In this document: positions 20,893 through 29,164 of the stretch, one piece after another
Layout of the letters: each line of letters starts with the position of its first letter
How positions within the stretch are numbered: the stretch's first letter is position 1
DNA from: Oscillibacter hominis
Lineage (GTDB): Bacteria; Bacillota; Clostridia; Oscillospirales; Oscillospiraceae
Reading direction: 5' to 3'
Length of the DNA: 64,000 bases
Assembly (NCBI RefSeq): GCF_014334055.1
Contig: NZ_CP060490.1
Coordinates: forward strand, 1 to 64,000
The notes under the pieces: model-generated
Told to the model about the DNA's origin: nothing
The model's database searches: none
The model's input: only the letters and a program-made list of their open reading frames with translations
Translations under genes and position numbers: made by a program

Positions 20893-21921
20893 TCATCGAA
20901 GTGTGAGCACGTGCTCCGGGGCGATGGAGACCCAGAGAAGGTCCCCGGCGGATAAGAGGCCTTTTTCCGCCTCCATGTGCAGCATCGGGCCCTCCGGCGC
21001 CGCGGAGAGGGGACGCAGGGTCAAAAGATCGGAAAAGGCCTCCGGGGCCGACTGCACCACCCGGCAGGCAAAGGCGTTTTCCATGCCTTCCCGGGACAGG
21101 CGCAGATGCTGCATCCGCAGCCCCAGGGCGGTTGTCTCCTGCGCTGCCGGCGCGGCACAGCGCAGGGAGATGCCCCACAGGGGGATTTGAACCTCCGTCC
21201 CCCGTGGGACGGCCCCCACCAGGTTTTCGCAGCCGGAGAGCCGGGCGGCGGAGACGGAGATGGGGTCGGCAAATAAATCCTCCATGGACCGTACGCCGGA
21301 GGCGGTTCCCGACTCCATGATGCAGACCTGGCGGCAGCTGCGGCAGGCCTCCCCCTGGTCGTGGGTCACCCAGACCGAAGGGGCGCAAAAGGCGTCCAGG
21401 GCGCAGCGTAGCTCCTCCTCCAGCTGACGGCGGAGGTAGAGGTCCAGGGCGGAGAGGGGTTCGTCCAGCAAAATGGCCTCCGGCTCCGAGGCCAGGATGC
21501 GGGCCAGGGCCGTGCGCTGCTGCTGGCCGCCGGAGATCTGGCGGGGCCGGTGCTCCGCCACGTCCTCAAGGTGGAAGCGGCGCAGCAGCTCCGCCGCCCG
21601 CTCTGCCCGCCGGCCCTTCTCTGCGGCCACGGCGATGTTCTGCCGCACCGTCATGTTGGGGAAGAGGGCGTACTGCTGAAAGAGATATCCCACCTTCCGC
21701 CTCTGAGGCGGGAGATCGATGTGTCTGGCGCTGTCAAAAAGGGTTCTGCCGTTCAGAACGATCTTCCCCTGGTCCGGCCGGAGGATTCCGGCGATGCAGC
21801 GCAGCGTGACGCTTTTGCCGCAGCCCGACGCGCCCAGCAGGGCAAGCGGCGAGTCCCCGGTTTCAAACCGGGCCTGGAGCTGGAAATCCCCCAGGCGCTT
21901 TTGGATGTCTACGCTCAGCAT
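20893..21921 (-). CDS. modC: Molybdate ABC transporter ATPase
   Basis: 342-residue ATPase powering molybdate (or tungstate) import. The Walker A motif GASGCGKS is at 30-37. It is followed by the Q-loop, the signature ISGGQQQRTALARIL and Walker B AILLDEP. The C-terminal part (about 230-342) is a small regulatory extension of the TOBE/MOP type that may sense oxyanion. The gene starts one base after modB ends, with gggaggg upstream inside modB. Confidence 0.93.
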   Translation of the reverse strand: MLSVDIQKRLGDFQLQARFETGDSPLALLGASGCGKSVTLRCIAGILRPDQGKIVLNGRTLFDSARHIDLPPQRRKVGYLFQQYALFPNMTVRQNIAVAAEKGRRAERAAELLRRFHLEDVAEHRPRQISGGQQQRTALARILASEPEAILLDEPLSALDLYLRRQLEEELRCALDAFCAPSVWVTHDQGEACRSCRQVCIMESGTASGVRSMEDLFADPISVSAARLSGCENLVGAVPRGTEVQIPLWGISLRCAAPAAQETTALGLRMQHLRLSREGMENAFACRVVQSAPEAFSDLLTLRPLSAAPEGPMLHMEAEKGLLSAGDLLWVSIAPEHVLTLR

Positions 21922-21922
21922 G

Positions 21923-22600
21923 TCACCGCCCTCCCTTCCGGCCCTGCCGGTCCCGGGACTCCAGCAGGTTGATGGCCAGCAGGAACACGGCGGAGATGGC
22001 GATATTCACCAGCACCCAGCGCAGGGCCGAGGCATCGTCGTTGGTGCGCCAGAACTGATAGACGGTGGTGGAGATGGTGGCGGTGCGGCCCGGGGTGTAG
22101 CCGGCGATCATGGAGGTGGCGCCGTATTCCCCCAACGCCCGGGCAAAGGCCAGCACCATGCCCGCCAGGATGCCCTGGCGGCAGCAGGGCATCCGGATGC
22201 GCCAGAAGATATAGGTGTTGGAGAGGCCCAGCGTCCGCCCGGCGTCGGAGAGGGTGGTGTCGAAGCCCTCGAAAGCGCCCCGGGCAGTGCGGTACATCAG
22301 CGGAAAGGAGACCGCCACCGTGGCAAAGACGGCGGACCACCAGGTCATCACCAGCCTGGTGCCGAAGGTTTCCAGCACCCAGGCACCGAACGGCCGCCGG
22401 GGCCCTAACAGCAACAGCAGCAGCCAGCCCACCACCGTGGGCGGCAGCACCAGGGGCAGCGTGAGAAGCACGTCCAGCGTGCCCTTCACCAGCCGGGGGA
22501 GCCTTGCGATGTAGTAGGCGGAAGATAGCCCTAAGAGAAAAACCACCGCCGTGGAGAGGGCGGCAATCCGCAGCGAGTTATAAAGTGGAAACCAGTCCAA
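21923..22600 (-). CDS. modB: Molybdate ABC transporter permease
   Basis: 225-residue membrane subunit with about five transmembrane helices and the loop ALGEYGATSMIAGY typical of ModB. It begins with TTG at 22600, seven bases after GGAGGTGA; no ATG gives a similar start. It sits between modA and modC and forms the channel of the importer. Confidence 0.93.
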   Translation of the reverse strand: MDWFPLYNSLRIAALSTAVVFLLGLSSAYYIARLPRLVKGTLDVLLTLPLVLPPTVVGWLLLLLLGPRRPFGAWVLETFGTRLVMTWWSAVFATVAVSFPLMYRTARGAFEGFDTTLSDAGRTLGLSNTYIFWRIRMPCCRQGILAGMVLAFARALGEYGATSMIAGYTPGRTATISTTVYQFWRTNDDASALRWVLVNIAISAVFLLAINLLESRDRQGRKGGR

Positions 22601-22671
22601 AGGGGTGTCACCTCCGCAGTGATTTGGTTAGTCAGCCTTGCTGTCCGGCTTTCCTCCCACAAGAGAGCAGA

Positions 22672-23529
22672 TTACTGCATCATTGTAAAACCCACGTGTT
22701 CGAAGACCTGGGCGCAGGGTTCGGCCTGCAGGTAGTCCAAAAACGCTTTTGCCGCATCGCTGTGGGAGCTGCCCTTCAGCACGGCCGCGGGATAGACCAC
22801 CTGGCCGCACATCTCCGGCGTGGCCTCGTCCACCACCTCCAGGCCGGCGGAAAAGGCGTCGGTGGCATAGATGATGCCGCAGTCCACGGCGTTCTCCGCC
22901 ACCTGGGTGGTGACCTCCTTCACGTTGGAGCCGTAGGTCAGCACCTGGGCGCTGTTCAGGGCGGCCTCGTCCAGGCCGTAGTAATCAAAGAGTTTCAGCG
23001 TGTACTGGCCCACCGGCACGTCGCTGTTGCCCATGGCCAGCAGGATGTCTCCGCTTTTGAGCAGCTCCGGCAGCTCATCAAAGCTCTCAATGCCCTTGGG
23101 GTTGCCCTCGGGCACGGTTAGGGTCACCTTGTTTTCCAGAAGGTCAATGCGGGTGGACGGGTCGATCAAGTCCAGGCCGTCGGGATTCTTCTCCGCGTCA
23201 TTCTGCAAGGAGCCGTCTAACGCATTCATCTGGGCGGGGGAGGCGGAGAGGAAGAGGTCGCAGTCGGCCCCCTCCCTGATCTGCTTGAGCAGCGTGCCGG
23301 AGGAGTCGTAATTGGTGAGGATGGTGACGTTGGGCGCCTCCTCCCTGTAGAGCTGGATGATCTGGTCAAGGGTTTCAGTCAGGGAGGCTGCGGCAAATAT
23401 GGTGAGTTTCACCTCCTCGGGTTGGGAGGAGGCACCGGCGCTTCCGGAGGAGCCGGCGGCCCCTCCGCCGCATGCGGCAAGAGAGAGGACAAGGGACAGG
23501 ACAAGGAGCAGTAATATCCGCTTTTTCAT
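22672..23529 (-). CDS. modA: Molybdate-binding lipoprotein
   Basis: 285-residue substrate-binding protein. A lipoprotein signal ends in LAAC at about residue 19, then a Gly/Ala/Ser linker, then the ModA fold (LTIFAAASLTETLDQI and NYDSSGTLLKQI, which contribute oxyanion-binding serines in the family). It precedes modB by about 70 bases. Molybdate rather than tungstate is assumed from the adjacent cofactor genes. Confidence 0.94.
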   Translation of the reverse strand: MKKRILLLLVLSLVLSLAACGGGAAGSSGSAGASSQPEEVKLTIFAAASLTETLDQIIQLYREEAPNVTILTNYDSSGTLLKQIREGADCDLFLSASPAQMNALDGSLQNDAEKNPDGLDLIDPSTRIDLLENKVTLTVPEGNPKGIESFDELPELLKSGDILLAMGNSDVPVGQYTLKLFDYYGLDEAALNSAQVLTYGSNVKEVTTQVAENAVDCGIIYATDAFSAGLEVVDEATPEMCGQVVYPAAVLKGSSHSDAAKAFLDYLQAEPCAQVFEHVGFTMMQ

Positions 23530-23617
23530 GAAAAATCTTCCCTTCTAAGGAATGTGGATCAGGTAAACTGGGGAAAGATTCGCGGTACTCATATAAGGAT
23601 AACGAGCCGGGAAGCAG

Positions 23618-23637
23618 GGCGCCGGAAGACCGGCGCC
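23618..23637 (-). terminator. Hairpin after the moeA-like gene
   Basis: An 8-bp perfect GC stem with loop aaga (23618-23625 with 23630-23637) abuts the stop of the moeA-like gene on the minus strand, ahead of modA. No clear T-run follows, so read-through into modABC is likely. Confidence 0.45.
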
Positions 23638-24657
23638 TCATTTGCCGAAGGGGCAGTTGGGCCAGCGGCAGGGCTTGCAGCCCAGGCACAGCCCTCCGTT
23701 GCCCAGGGCTACGATGTCCGCCCGGGTCACGCTGACGCCCGCCGCCACCCGGGGCAGGATCAGGTCAAAGACCGTGGCGCCGGCATACATGACGCAGCCG
23801 GGCAGGCCCATCACCGGAAGGCCGTCGTCGTAATAGCCCAGCAGGAACATGGCGCCCGGCAGCACCGGCGCGCCGTAGGTGACGATCCGTGCGCCGGAGG
23901 CGCGGATGGCGCCCGGCGTGTTGTCGTCCGGGTCCACGCTCATGCCGCCGGTGCAAAGCAGCAGGTCGATGTCCAGTGAGCGCATCTCGGCGATGGCCCC
24001 GGCCACCTGGTCCACCCCGTCGCCGGAGTTGACTTGGGCCACGGTTTCGATGCCGTAGGCCCTGAGCTTTTCCACCACCACGGGGGTGAACCGGTCCTCA
24101 ATCAGGCCCTTTTTCACCTCGCTGCCAGTGGTGACCACAGCGGCCCGCTTCAGCTTGTAGGGCAGCAGCTCCAGCAAAGGGGTGCCGCCCGCGGCCGCCT
24201 CGGCGGCGCGGAGTGTTTCCTCAGCAATCACCAGGGGGATCACCCGGGTGCCGCAGAGCTTGTCGCCCCTGCGGACTGGCGTGTTGCCGTGACGGGTGGC
24301 CACCATGATTTCCTCCACGCTGTTGACATCATTCAGCCTTCGTTCATCCACCCGGAAGAGGCCGTCGTACGCGGCGGTGAGCTCGATCTTGCCCTCCTTC
24401 ACCTCCGAGGGGATCATGCCCTCCCCGCGGCACAGGGCGGCCAGGCGCTCCGCCGCGTCGTTTTCGTGGACCATGCCCGGCGTCATCTCCCAGACGTACA
24501 GATGCTCCTTGCCCATGGAGAGGAGCACGGGGATGTCCTCCTCTGTCACCACGTGGCCCTTGCGGAACCGGGCATCCTTGTATTGGCCGGGGATGATCTG
24601 GGTCAGGTCATGGCACAGGACGTGGCCCACGGCCTTGCTGGTTTCAATCCGTTTCAT
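23638..24657 (-). CDS. MoeA-like molybdopterin-binding protein with Cys-rich tail
   Basis: 339 residues. The MoCF fold that binds molybdopterin is visible through VVTTGSEVKKG and the LLLCTGGMSVDPDD stretch, followed by PGAMFLLGY and a family-typical glycine-rich end. This MoeA branch is shorter than E. coli MoeA (about 410). Its last 16 residues hold four cysteines (CLGCKPCRWPNCPFGK), resembling a small metal or Fe-S binding site. The start at 24657 overlaps the MOSC gene by 14 bases. A role in molybdate insertion is likely; the tail function is unknown. Confidence 0.85.
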   Translation of the reverse strand: MKRIETSKAVGHVLCHDLTQIIPGQYKDARFRKGHVVTEEDIPVLLSMGKEHLYVWEMTPGMVHENDAAERLAALCRGEGMIPSEVKEGKIELTAAYDGLFRVDERRLNDVNSVEEIMVATRHGNTPVRRGDKLCGTRVIPLVIAEETLRAAEAAAGGTPLLELLPYKLKRAAVVTTGSEVKKGLIEDRFTPVVVEKLRAYGIETVAQVNSGDGVDQVAGAIAEMRSLDIDLLLCTGGMSVDPDDNTPGAIRASGARIVTYGAPVLPGAMFLLGYYDDGLPVMGLPGCVMYAGATVFDLILPRVAAGVSVTRADIVALGNGGLCLGCKPCRWPNCPFGK

Positions 24658-25093
24658 ATCCGTCCTCCAACCGCTCGATGATGTCGCCGGGGCGGACCGT
24701 GCCCTCCCGGCGGACGATGGCAAAGATGCCCTCCGTGGGCATGACGCATTTTCCCGCCGCCTTCTTGATGGCACAGTCGCCGTGGCACTCCTTGCCGATC
24801 TGGGTCACCTCCACCACCGTCTCCCCAATGCGCAGGCAGGTGCCCACCGGCAGGGTCTTGAGGCAGATGCCCCTGGTGTTGATGTTCTCGGCAAAGGCGC
24901 CCGGGGCCAGGTCCAGGCCCGGGCGGCGCATGGTGTCCACGCTCTCCTCCGTTAGGAGGCTGATCTGCCGGTGCCAGTCTCCGGCGTGGGCGTCGCCCAC
25001 AATGCCGTGGCGCAGCTTCAGCTGAATTTCGGGGACCGGGTGCTTCTGCTCCCCCTTGCGAAGGCTGATGTTGACGGAAACCACCTGGGCCAT
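24644..25093 (-). CDS. MOSC domain protein
   Basis: 149 residues, a stand-alone MOSC domain as found at the C-terminus of Moco sulfurases. The conserved core includes GIVGDAHAG, the ENI(N)T segment and a cysteine in GKECHGDC at the position of the family's conserved Cys. It may carry sulfur or bind cofactor during maturation of molybdoenzymes. I start at 25093, seven bases behind an AGGAGG; an ATG two codons earlier (25099) overlaps the moaC stop in ATGA and is an alternative. It overlaps the next gene by 14 bases. Confidence 0.85.
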   Translation of the reverse strand: MAQVVSVNISLRKGEQKHPVPEIQLKLRHGIVGDAHAGDWHRQISLLTEESVDTMRRPGLDLAPGAFAENINTRGICLKTLPVGTCLRIGETVVEVTQIGKECHGDCAIKKAAGKCVMPTEGIFAIVRREGTVRPGDIIERLEDGYETD

Positions 25094-25095
25094 GC

Positions 25096-25581
25096 TCATT
25101 CCTCCTCCTGTGCGCAGTAGTCCCCGCTTTTGCCCCCGGCCTTGCGCAGCAGGCGGATGGGACCGATGACCATGTCTTTCTGCATAGCCTTGCACATATC
25201 ATAAATCGTCAGCGCGGCCGCCGAGACCGCGGTCAGCGCCTCCATCTCCACGCCGGTGACGCCATCGCAGGAGACGTCGGAGCGGATCACCACCCGGCAG
25301 GGGGATTCCTCCAGTGAAAAGGACAAATCCACGCCGGTGAGGGCAAGGGGGTGGCACATGGGGATCAGCTCCCAGCAGCGCTTGGCGGCCATGATCCCCG
25401 CCACCTGGGCCACGGCCAGTACATCGCCCTTTTTCACCGTGCCGGAGCGGATGCGCTCCAGCACCTCCGGGCTGACCGCCACCGCTCCGGCGGCGGATGC
25501 GGTCCGGTGGGTGACCTCCTTGCCGGTCACATCCACCATTCGGGAGCGGCCCTGGCCGTTGAAATGAGTCAAGTCTGACAT
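25096..25581 (-). CDS. moaC: Cyclic pyranopterin monophosphate synthase
   Basis: 161-residue enzyme converting the MoaA product to cyclic pyranopterin monophosphate. The active-site motifs MCHPL and the C-terminal [10 protein letters not shown] with nearby Lys residues are present. It is preceded by ggagg inside the end of moaA, three bases after its stop, so the two are coupled. Confidence 0.95.
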   Translation of the reverse strand: MSDLTHFNGQGRSRMVDVTGKEVTHRTASAAGAVAVSPEVLERIRSGTVKKGDVLAVAQVAGIMAAKRCWELIPMCHPLALTGVDLSFSLEESPCRVVIRSDVSCDGVTGVEMEALTAVSAAALTIYDMCKAMQKDMVIGPIRLLRKAGGKSGDYCAQEEE

Positions 25582-25583
25582 TG

Positions 25584-26528
25584 CTATCCTCCAATCTCAT
25601 TCATGCATCGGGGCGTTTCGCTGCCGTCCTCCGTCAGGTGATGGCGCTCCGGCTTGGAGGCAATGCCCCGGCGGATGGCCTCGCGGAGTGCCTCGCCGTG
25701 AAGCCCCCGCAGTTTGAGCTCCTGCCGGGAGTGGAGGCAGGCCTTCAGCCTCCCGTCGGCGGTGATGCGGATGCGGTCACAGCTGCTGCAGAACCGGTGG
25801 CTCATGGGCTCGATGAGGCCCACCGTACCGGCCCAGCCGGGCACCTGGAACCGCCGGGCCACCCCTGAGTCCTTCAGCGGGACCAGGCCGCTGAAACGGC
25901 GCAGCACCTCGTCGGCGGAGAGGAAACGGGAGCGCTCCCAGCCGGCGCAGGGGCCCATGGGCATCAGCTCGATGAACCGGACCTCCCAGGGATGGGTGCG
26001 GGTCAGCTCAATGAAGTCGGGGATTTCATCGTCGTTGACGCCGCCCATCAGCACCACGTTCAGCTTCAGGCGGGAAAACCCAGCCTCCTCCGCGGCCTGA
26101 ATCCCATCCAGCACCTGTCCAAGGGAGCCCAGGCGGGTAATCTCCTGAAACCGCTGGGGCCGCAGGGTGTCCAGCGAGAGGTTCAGCCGGTCCGCGCCCG
26201 CGCGGCGCAAAGGCCCTGCCAGCTGGGGGAGGAGGCTCCCATTGGTGGTCAGGCACAGCTCCTCCAGGCCGTTCAGCTCTGAGAGCCCCTGGCAGATGTC
26301 CACAATCCCGCGCCTCACAAGGGGCTCGCCGCCGGTGAGGCGGATTTTCCGGATGCCGCAGGCGACTGCGGCATCGCCGATCTCCACGCATTCCTCCACG
26401 GAGAGGATTTCGCTGTGAGGCCGCTTTTCCACGCCTTCCGGAGCCATGCAGTACTGGCAGCGGTAGTTGCACAGGTCTGTCACCGACAGCCTGAGATACC
26501 GGATGTCCCGCATATGTCCGTCCTTCAT
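25584..26528 (-). CDS. moaA: GTP 3',8-cyclase (radical SAM)
   Basis: 314-residue radical SAM enzyme that starts molybdenum cofactor synthesis from GTP. The N-terminal 4Fe-4S ligands are Cys20, Cys24 and Cys27 (CNYRCQYC); the second cluster is bound by CSSCDRIR and a later Cys in ACLHS. The usual C-terminal GG is present (EIGG). I start at 26528, behind ggaggagg; the longer frame to 26549 has no such site. It heads the minus-strand molybdenum operon under a strong promoter. moaD, moaE and moeB are not in the window. Confidence 0.95.
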   Translation of the reverse strand: MKDGHMRDIRYLRLSVTDLCNYRCQYCMAPEGVEKRPHSEILSVEECVEIGDAAVACGIRKIRLTGGEPLVRRGIVDICQGLSELNGLEELCLTTNGSLLPQLAGPLRRAGADRLNLSLDTLRPQRFQEITRLGSLGQVLDGIQAAEEAGFSRLKLNVVLMGGVNDDEIPDFIELTRTHPWEVRFIELMPMGPCAGWERSRFLSADEVLRRFSGLVPLKDSGVARRFQVPGWAGTVGLIEPMSHRFCSSCDRIRITADGRLKACLHSRQELKLRGLHGEALREAIRRGIASKPERHHLTEDGSETPRCMNEIGG

Positions 26529-26563
26529 TGAAATCTCCTCCTCCCACACGTTATTTTTTAAAA

Positions 26564-26592
26564 AGTATAACCCGCCAAAGCGGGAAAGTCAA
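26564..26592 (-). promoter_or_regulatory. Promoter of the molybdenum operon with central inverted repeat
   Basis: Minus strand: TTGACT at 26587-26592 and TATACT at 26564-26569 with a 17-base spacer, a near-consensus promoter. The spacer contains the inverted repeat CCCGC-CAAA-GCGGG (26571-26584), well placed for a repressor. No ModE gene is adjacent, so the binder is unknown. Confidence 0.75.
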
Positions 26593-26742
26593 GAAATTCA
26601 CCGGCTGCGGGGCAACCGTCTGGAAGGATTTGGTTTATACAAAAATTTCGGAAAAATTGTTATAACTTTGTTTCAACTTTTTAACGCATTTTGTCGTCTT
26701 TTGTTGTAGAATAGAAAATAAGATCAAAAGAAGGGGAATCAC

Positions 26743-27642
26743 ATGGCGGGAAAGAGGAGACACTATTACAAAAGAACAAAACGCTGGAGCATCCCAGCTG
26801 TTATCTGCATCTTGCTTTTGACAGCGGTGCTGACCACGTTGGTGCAGGGAAGCGTGGCCCCGGCGGATCAGACACAGCATCCAAACGCCGAGGGCACCAC
26901 GCCCCAGCCCTGGGCACAGAAGCGGGCCAAGCGGATTGTTGCCATTGGAAAGCGGCAGCAGTCGAAGGAGAACGGCTCCGTGCAGCCGGAGACGCCGCGG
27001 GAGGAGACACCGCAGCCGGAGGAGAAGACTTGCGTGGTGGCGGAGAGCGCGGCCGTGGAGGACACCTATTTCTCCGACGCCATTTTCATCGGAAACTCCC
27101 GCACGGAAGGGTTTATGCTTTACTCCGGGCTGAAGGGCAGCCAGTCCCTGACCACGGTGGGCCTGACGGTCAGCGAGGCGTTCAACAAGAAGACCATCAC
27201 CGTGGGCGGGAAAAAGATGACGATGATGGACGCGCTGGCCACCAAGCAGTTTGCCAAAATCTACATCATGCTGGGCATGAATGAATTGGGCTGGGTCTAT
27301 CCGGAGCAGTATCAGAAGCAGTACGGCGAGATCATCGACCGCGTCCGGGAAATCAACCCCGATGCGCTGATCTATATCCAGTCCATCCTGCCGGTGAGCA
27401 AGGCAAAGGACGAGGAAGGCACCTATATCAACAACGAGCGGATCCGCATGTACAACGGCCTCCTGCTGGAGCTGGCGGAGGAGAAGGACGTGGCCTACGT
27501 CAACGTGGCGGAGGCGGTGTCCGACGAGGAGGGAAATCTTCCTCCGGAGGCATCCTTTGACGGGGAGCACTTGGTGCCAGAGTACTGTAAGGTCTGGCTC
27601 TCCTATTTAAAAACACATACGATTGAGGGATTGGAAACATGA
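26743..27642 (+). CDS. Membrane-anchored SGNH/GDSL-type hydrolase
   Basis: 299 residues: a basic N-terminus, one transmembrane helix (about 16-35), a Pro/Glu-rich linker (about 40-100) and an extracellular SGNH domain. Block I is FIGNSRTEGF (Ser119), block III is LGMNELGW (Asn180) and the C-terminal DGEHLVPEY supplies the Asp-x-x-His pair. The family commonly removes O-acetyl groups from cell-wall or exopolysaccharide sugars; the substrate is not known here. It overlaps the next lipoprotein gene by 4 bases, a pairing that suggests a joint envelope function. Confidence 0.85.
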   Translation: MAGKRRHYYKRTKRWSIPAVICILLLTAVLTTLVQGSVAPADQTQHPNAEGTTPQPWAQKRAKRIVAIGKRQQSKENGSVQPETPREETPQPEEKTCVVAESAAVEDTYFSDAIFIGNSRTEGFMLYSGLKGSQSLTTVGLTVSEAFNKKTITVGGKKMTMMDALATKQFAKIYIMLGMNELGWVYPEQYQKQYGEIIDRVREINPDALIYIQSILPVSKAKDEEGTYINNERIRMYNGLLLELAEEKDVAYVNVAEAVSDEEGNLPPEASFDGEHLVPEYCKVWLSYLKTHTIEGLET

Positions 27643-28091
27643 AACGAACAGCAGCCCTGCTGGGCGCGGTGATGCTGCTGCTGAGCGCCTGCGGCACGCA
27701 GCAGATCACCCTGGACATCCAGGCCACGGCTGACGAGCTGGCCCAGAGCGATCTCTTTGGCGGCGACATCTTTGCCATTGACAGCGACATTGCAGCGACC
27801 ATGTATCCGGATTTGCCGGAGGGAACCTCCGCAGCGGTCTATGCCAGCAGCGGCGCCTCGGCGGATGAGGTGGCGGTATTTGAATCCAAGGATGAGGATG
27901 GGGCCAAAACGGTCCTGAAACAGGTCCAACAGCGCTTTTCCGACCGCCGGGAGAGCTACGCGGACTATATGCCCGACGAGGCGGAGAAGCTGAAGGACGC
28001 CGTGGTCCGGCAGTCGGGCGTATACGTGATCGCGGTGGTCTGCGCAGATGCCGACAGCGCCAATGAGCAGGTGGATGGATACTTGAAATAG
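27639..28091 (+). CDS. DUF4358-like lipoprotein
   Basis: 150 residues with a lipoprotein signal ending in LLSAC (about residue 18), then a compact domain of the DUF4358 kind (IDSDIAATMYPDLPEG, followed by a C-terminal YVIAVVCADADSANEQV strand). Function unknown. It starts in ATGA overlap with the SGNH hydrolase gene, so the two are expressed together, probably acting on the outer face of the membrane. Confidence 0.78.
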   Translation: MKRTAALLGAVMLLLSACGTQQITLDIQATADELAQSDLFGGDIFAIDSDIAATMYPDLPEGTSAAVYASSGASADEVAVFESKDEDGAKTVLKQVQQRFSDRRESYADYMPDEAEKLKDAVVRQSGVYVIAVVCADADSANEQVDGYLK

Positions 28092-28105
28092 AGACCTTGA
28101 AAAAG

Positions 28106-28134
28106 AGACAGCCGCCCTTTTAGGGCGGCTGTCT
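28106..28134 (+). terminator. Terminator after the SGNH/DUF4358 pair
   Basis: A 13-bp stem (28106-28118 with 28122-28134) with a 3-base loop is followed by tttgcggctttttt. It closes the two-gene operon. Confidence 0.85.
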
Positions 28135-28203
28135 TTGCGGCTTTTTTTCTGACGCGAGGTACAGGGCAGGGGAGCGGGGGCCGCGGCCTGATGGGAAAAA
28201 GGC

Positions 28204-29022
28204 CTACAGCTCGGCAAGATCCGGAGTCTCGTCAATGAACTCTGCCTCCACTCCCAGGTTGCGGAAATAGGGGCACAGCGACATCAGGGCGAACTTCTCT
28301 GTGGAGTAGTGGGTGCCGCCCAACAGGGTGACATGGTGCTCCCTGGCCGCCTCATGGATGGCTTGGCTCCATTCCACGGTGGGGGCGGTGACGCCGGTCA
28401 CCAGGACGTTAATCCGGTTTTCCCTTAGGAATCGGTAAGCGTCCGTGCTTCTGGAGATACCGGCCATGACGGCGAATTTGCCGTCGGTCAGCGTGTTGCT
28501 GCCATAGGAGTAACGGCTGACCCGGTGGCCCACCGTGGCGGCAAAGCGGTGCTCCAGCTCGTCCACGGTTTCAAATCCGGACTGGCAAAGCGCGCCCAAA
28601 AGAGCGCCGTTTTGAGGATACCAGGTGTCATAGGGGTTGGTGCCCATGGCGCGGGCCAGCGTGTTGCCGGGAGAGTAGGGGCCCGCCACATCAAGGGGGA
28701 TGTGGAAGGAGAAAAAGCTGACCTGCTGCGCCTTCATCCGGTCCAGCAGCTCCTGGGGCACCATGCCATAGCCCTCCTGCAGGCTGGGCATAGGCGGCCG
28801 GGGATGGTGGCAGAACAGCATCACATGTTCCTCGCCGCGGGAGAGGATGTTCTCAATGACAGCGGGATTGGCAAAGGTTGCGGTGTAGACTTTGGAGATG
28901 TAGTCCGTGTTGTGCTCCTGTACGCCGATCTTGTCAAAAATGTCCGTGCACCGGTCCGGTTTGAACTGCTCAGTGAGGCGGTCGTATAGAAACTCCGCAG
29001 GAACCAGGTTTGGTTTTGCCAT
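28204..29022 (-). CDS. Nif3-like dinuclear metal centre protein
   Basis: 272 residues of the NIF3/YbgI (DUF34) family, which form rings with a two-metal site. The metal ligands appear as CHHPRPP (His72, His73) and the C-terminal GGTHYSTEKFAL (His and Glu). Catalytic activity of the family is unsettled; GTP cyclohydrolase-type annotations are weak. I start at 29022 behind aagggag; the extended frame to 29130 crosses the promoter. It is transcribed divergently from the M20 amidohydrolase with back-to-back promoters, suggesting a shared role. Confidence 0.85.
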   Translation of the reverse strand: MAKPNLVPAEFLYDRLTEQFKPDRCTDIFDKIGVQEHNTDYISKVYTATFANPAVIENILSRGEEHVMLFCHHPRPPMPSLQEGYGMVPQELLDRMKAQQVSFFSFHIPLDVAGPYSPGNTLARAMGTNPYDTWYPQNGALLGALCQSGFETVDELEHRFAATVGHRVSRYSYGSNTLTDGKFAVMAGISRSTDAYRFLRENRINVLVTGVTAPTVEWSQAIHEAAREHHVTLLGGTHYSTEKFALMSLCPYFRNLGVEAEFIDETPDLAEL

Positions 29023-29053
29023 ACTATTCACTCCCTTATTGAATTTATGAGTT

Positions 29054-29081
29054 ATTATAGCATATACAATAAAAAAATCAA
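29054..29081 (-). promoter_or_regulatory. Promoter of the Nif3-like gene
   Basis: Minus strand: TTGATT at 29076-29081 and TATAAT at 29054-29059, 16-base spacer. The region to the divergent M20 promoter is very A/T-rich. Confidence 0.65.
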
Positions 29082-29092
29082 ATATTATTTCA

Positions 29093-29121
29093 TTGACATT
29101 AAAAATGTGATGCGCTATGAT
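29093..29121 (+). promoter_or_regulatory. Promoter of the M20 amidohydrolase gene
   Basis: TTGACA at 29093-29098 and TATGAT at 29116-29121 with a 17-base spacer. The ATG at 29117 that could begin the long reading frame lies inside this -10 box, so it cannot be the translation start of transcripts made here. Confidence 0.75.
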
Positions 29122-29164
29122 AGAATCCATAAGAGTTCAGAAGCCAATAAATGAGGTGATTCCC

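Noticed and set aside
26529..26742. Molybdenum cofactor riboswitch before moaA.
   Set aside because: The leader from the predicted start site to moaA is only about 30 bases, too short for that element.
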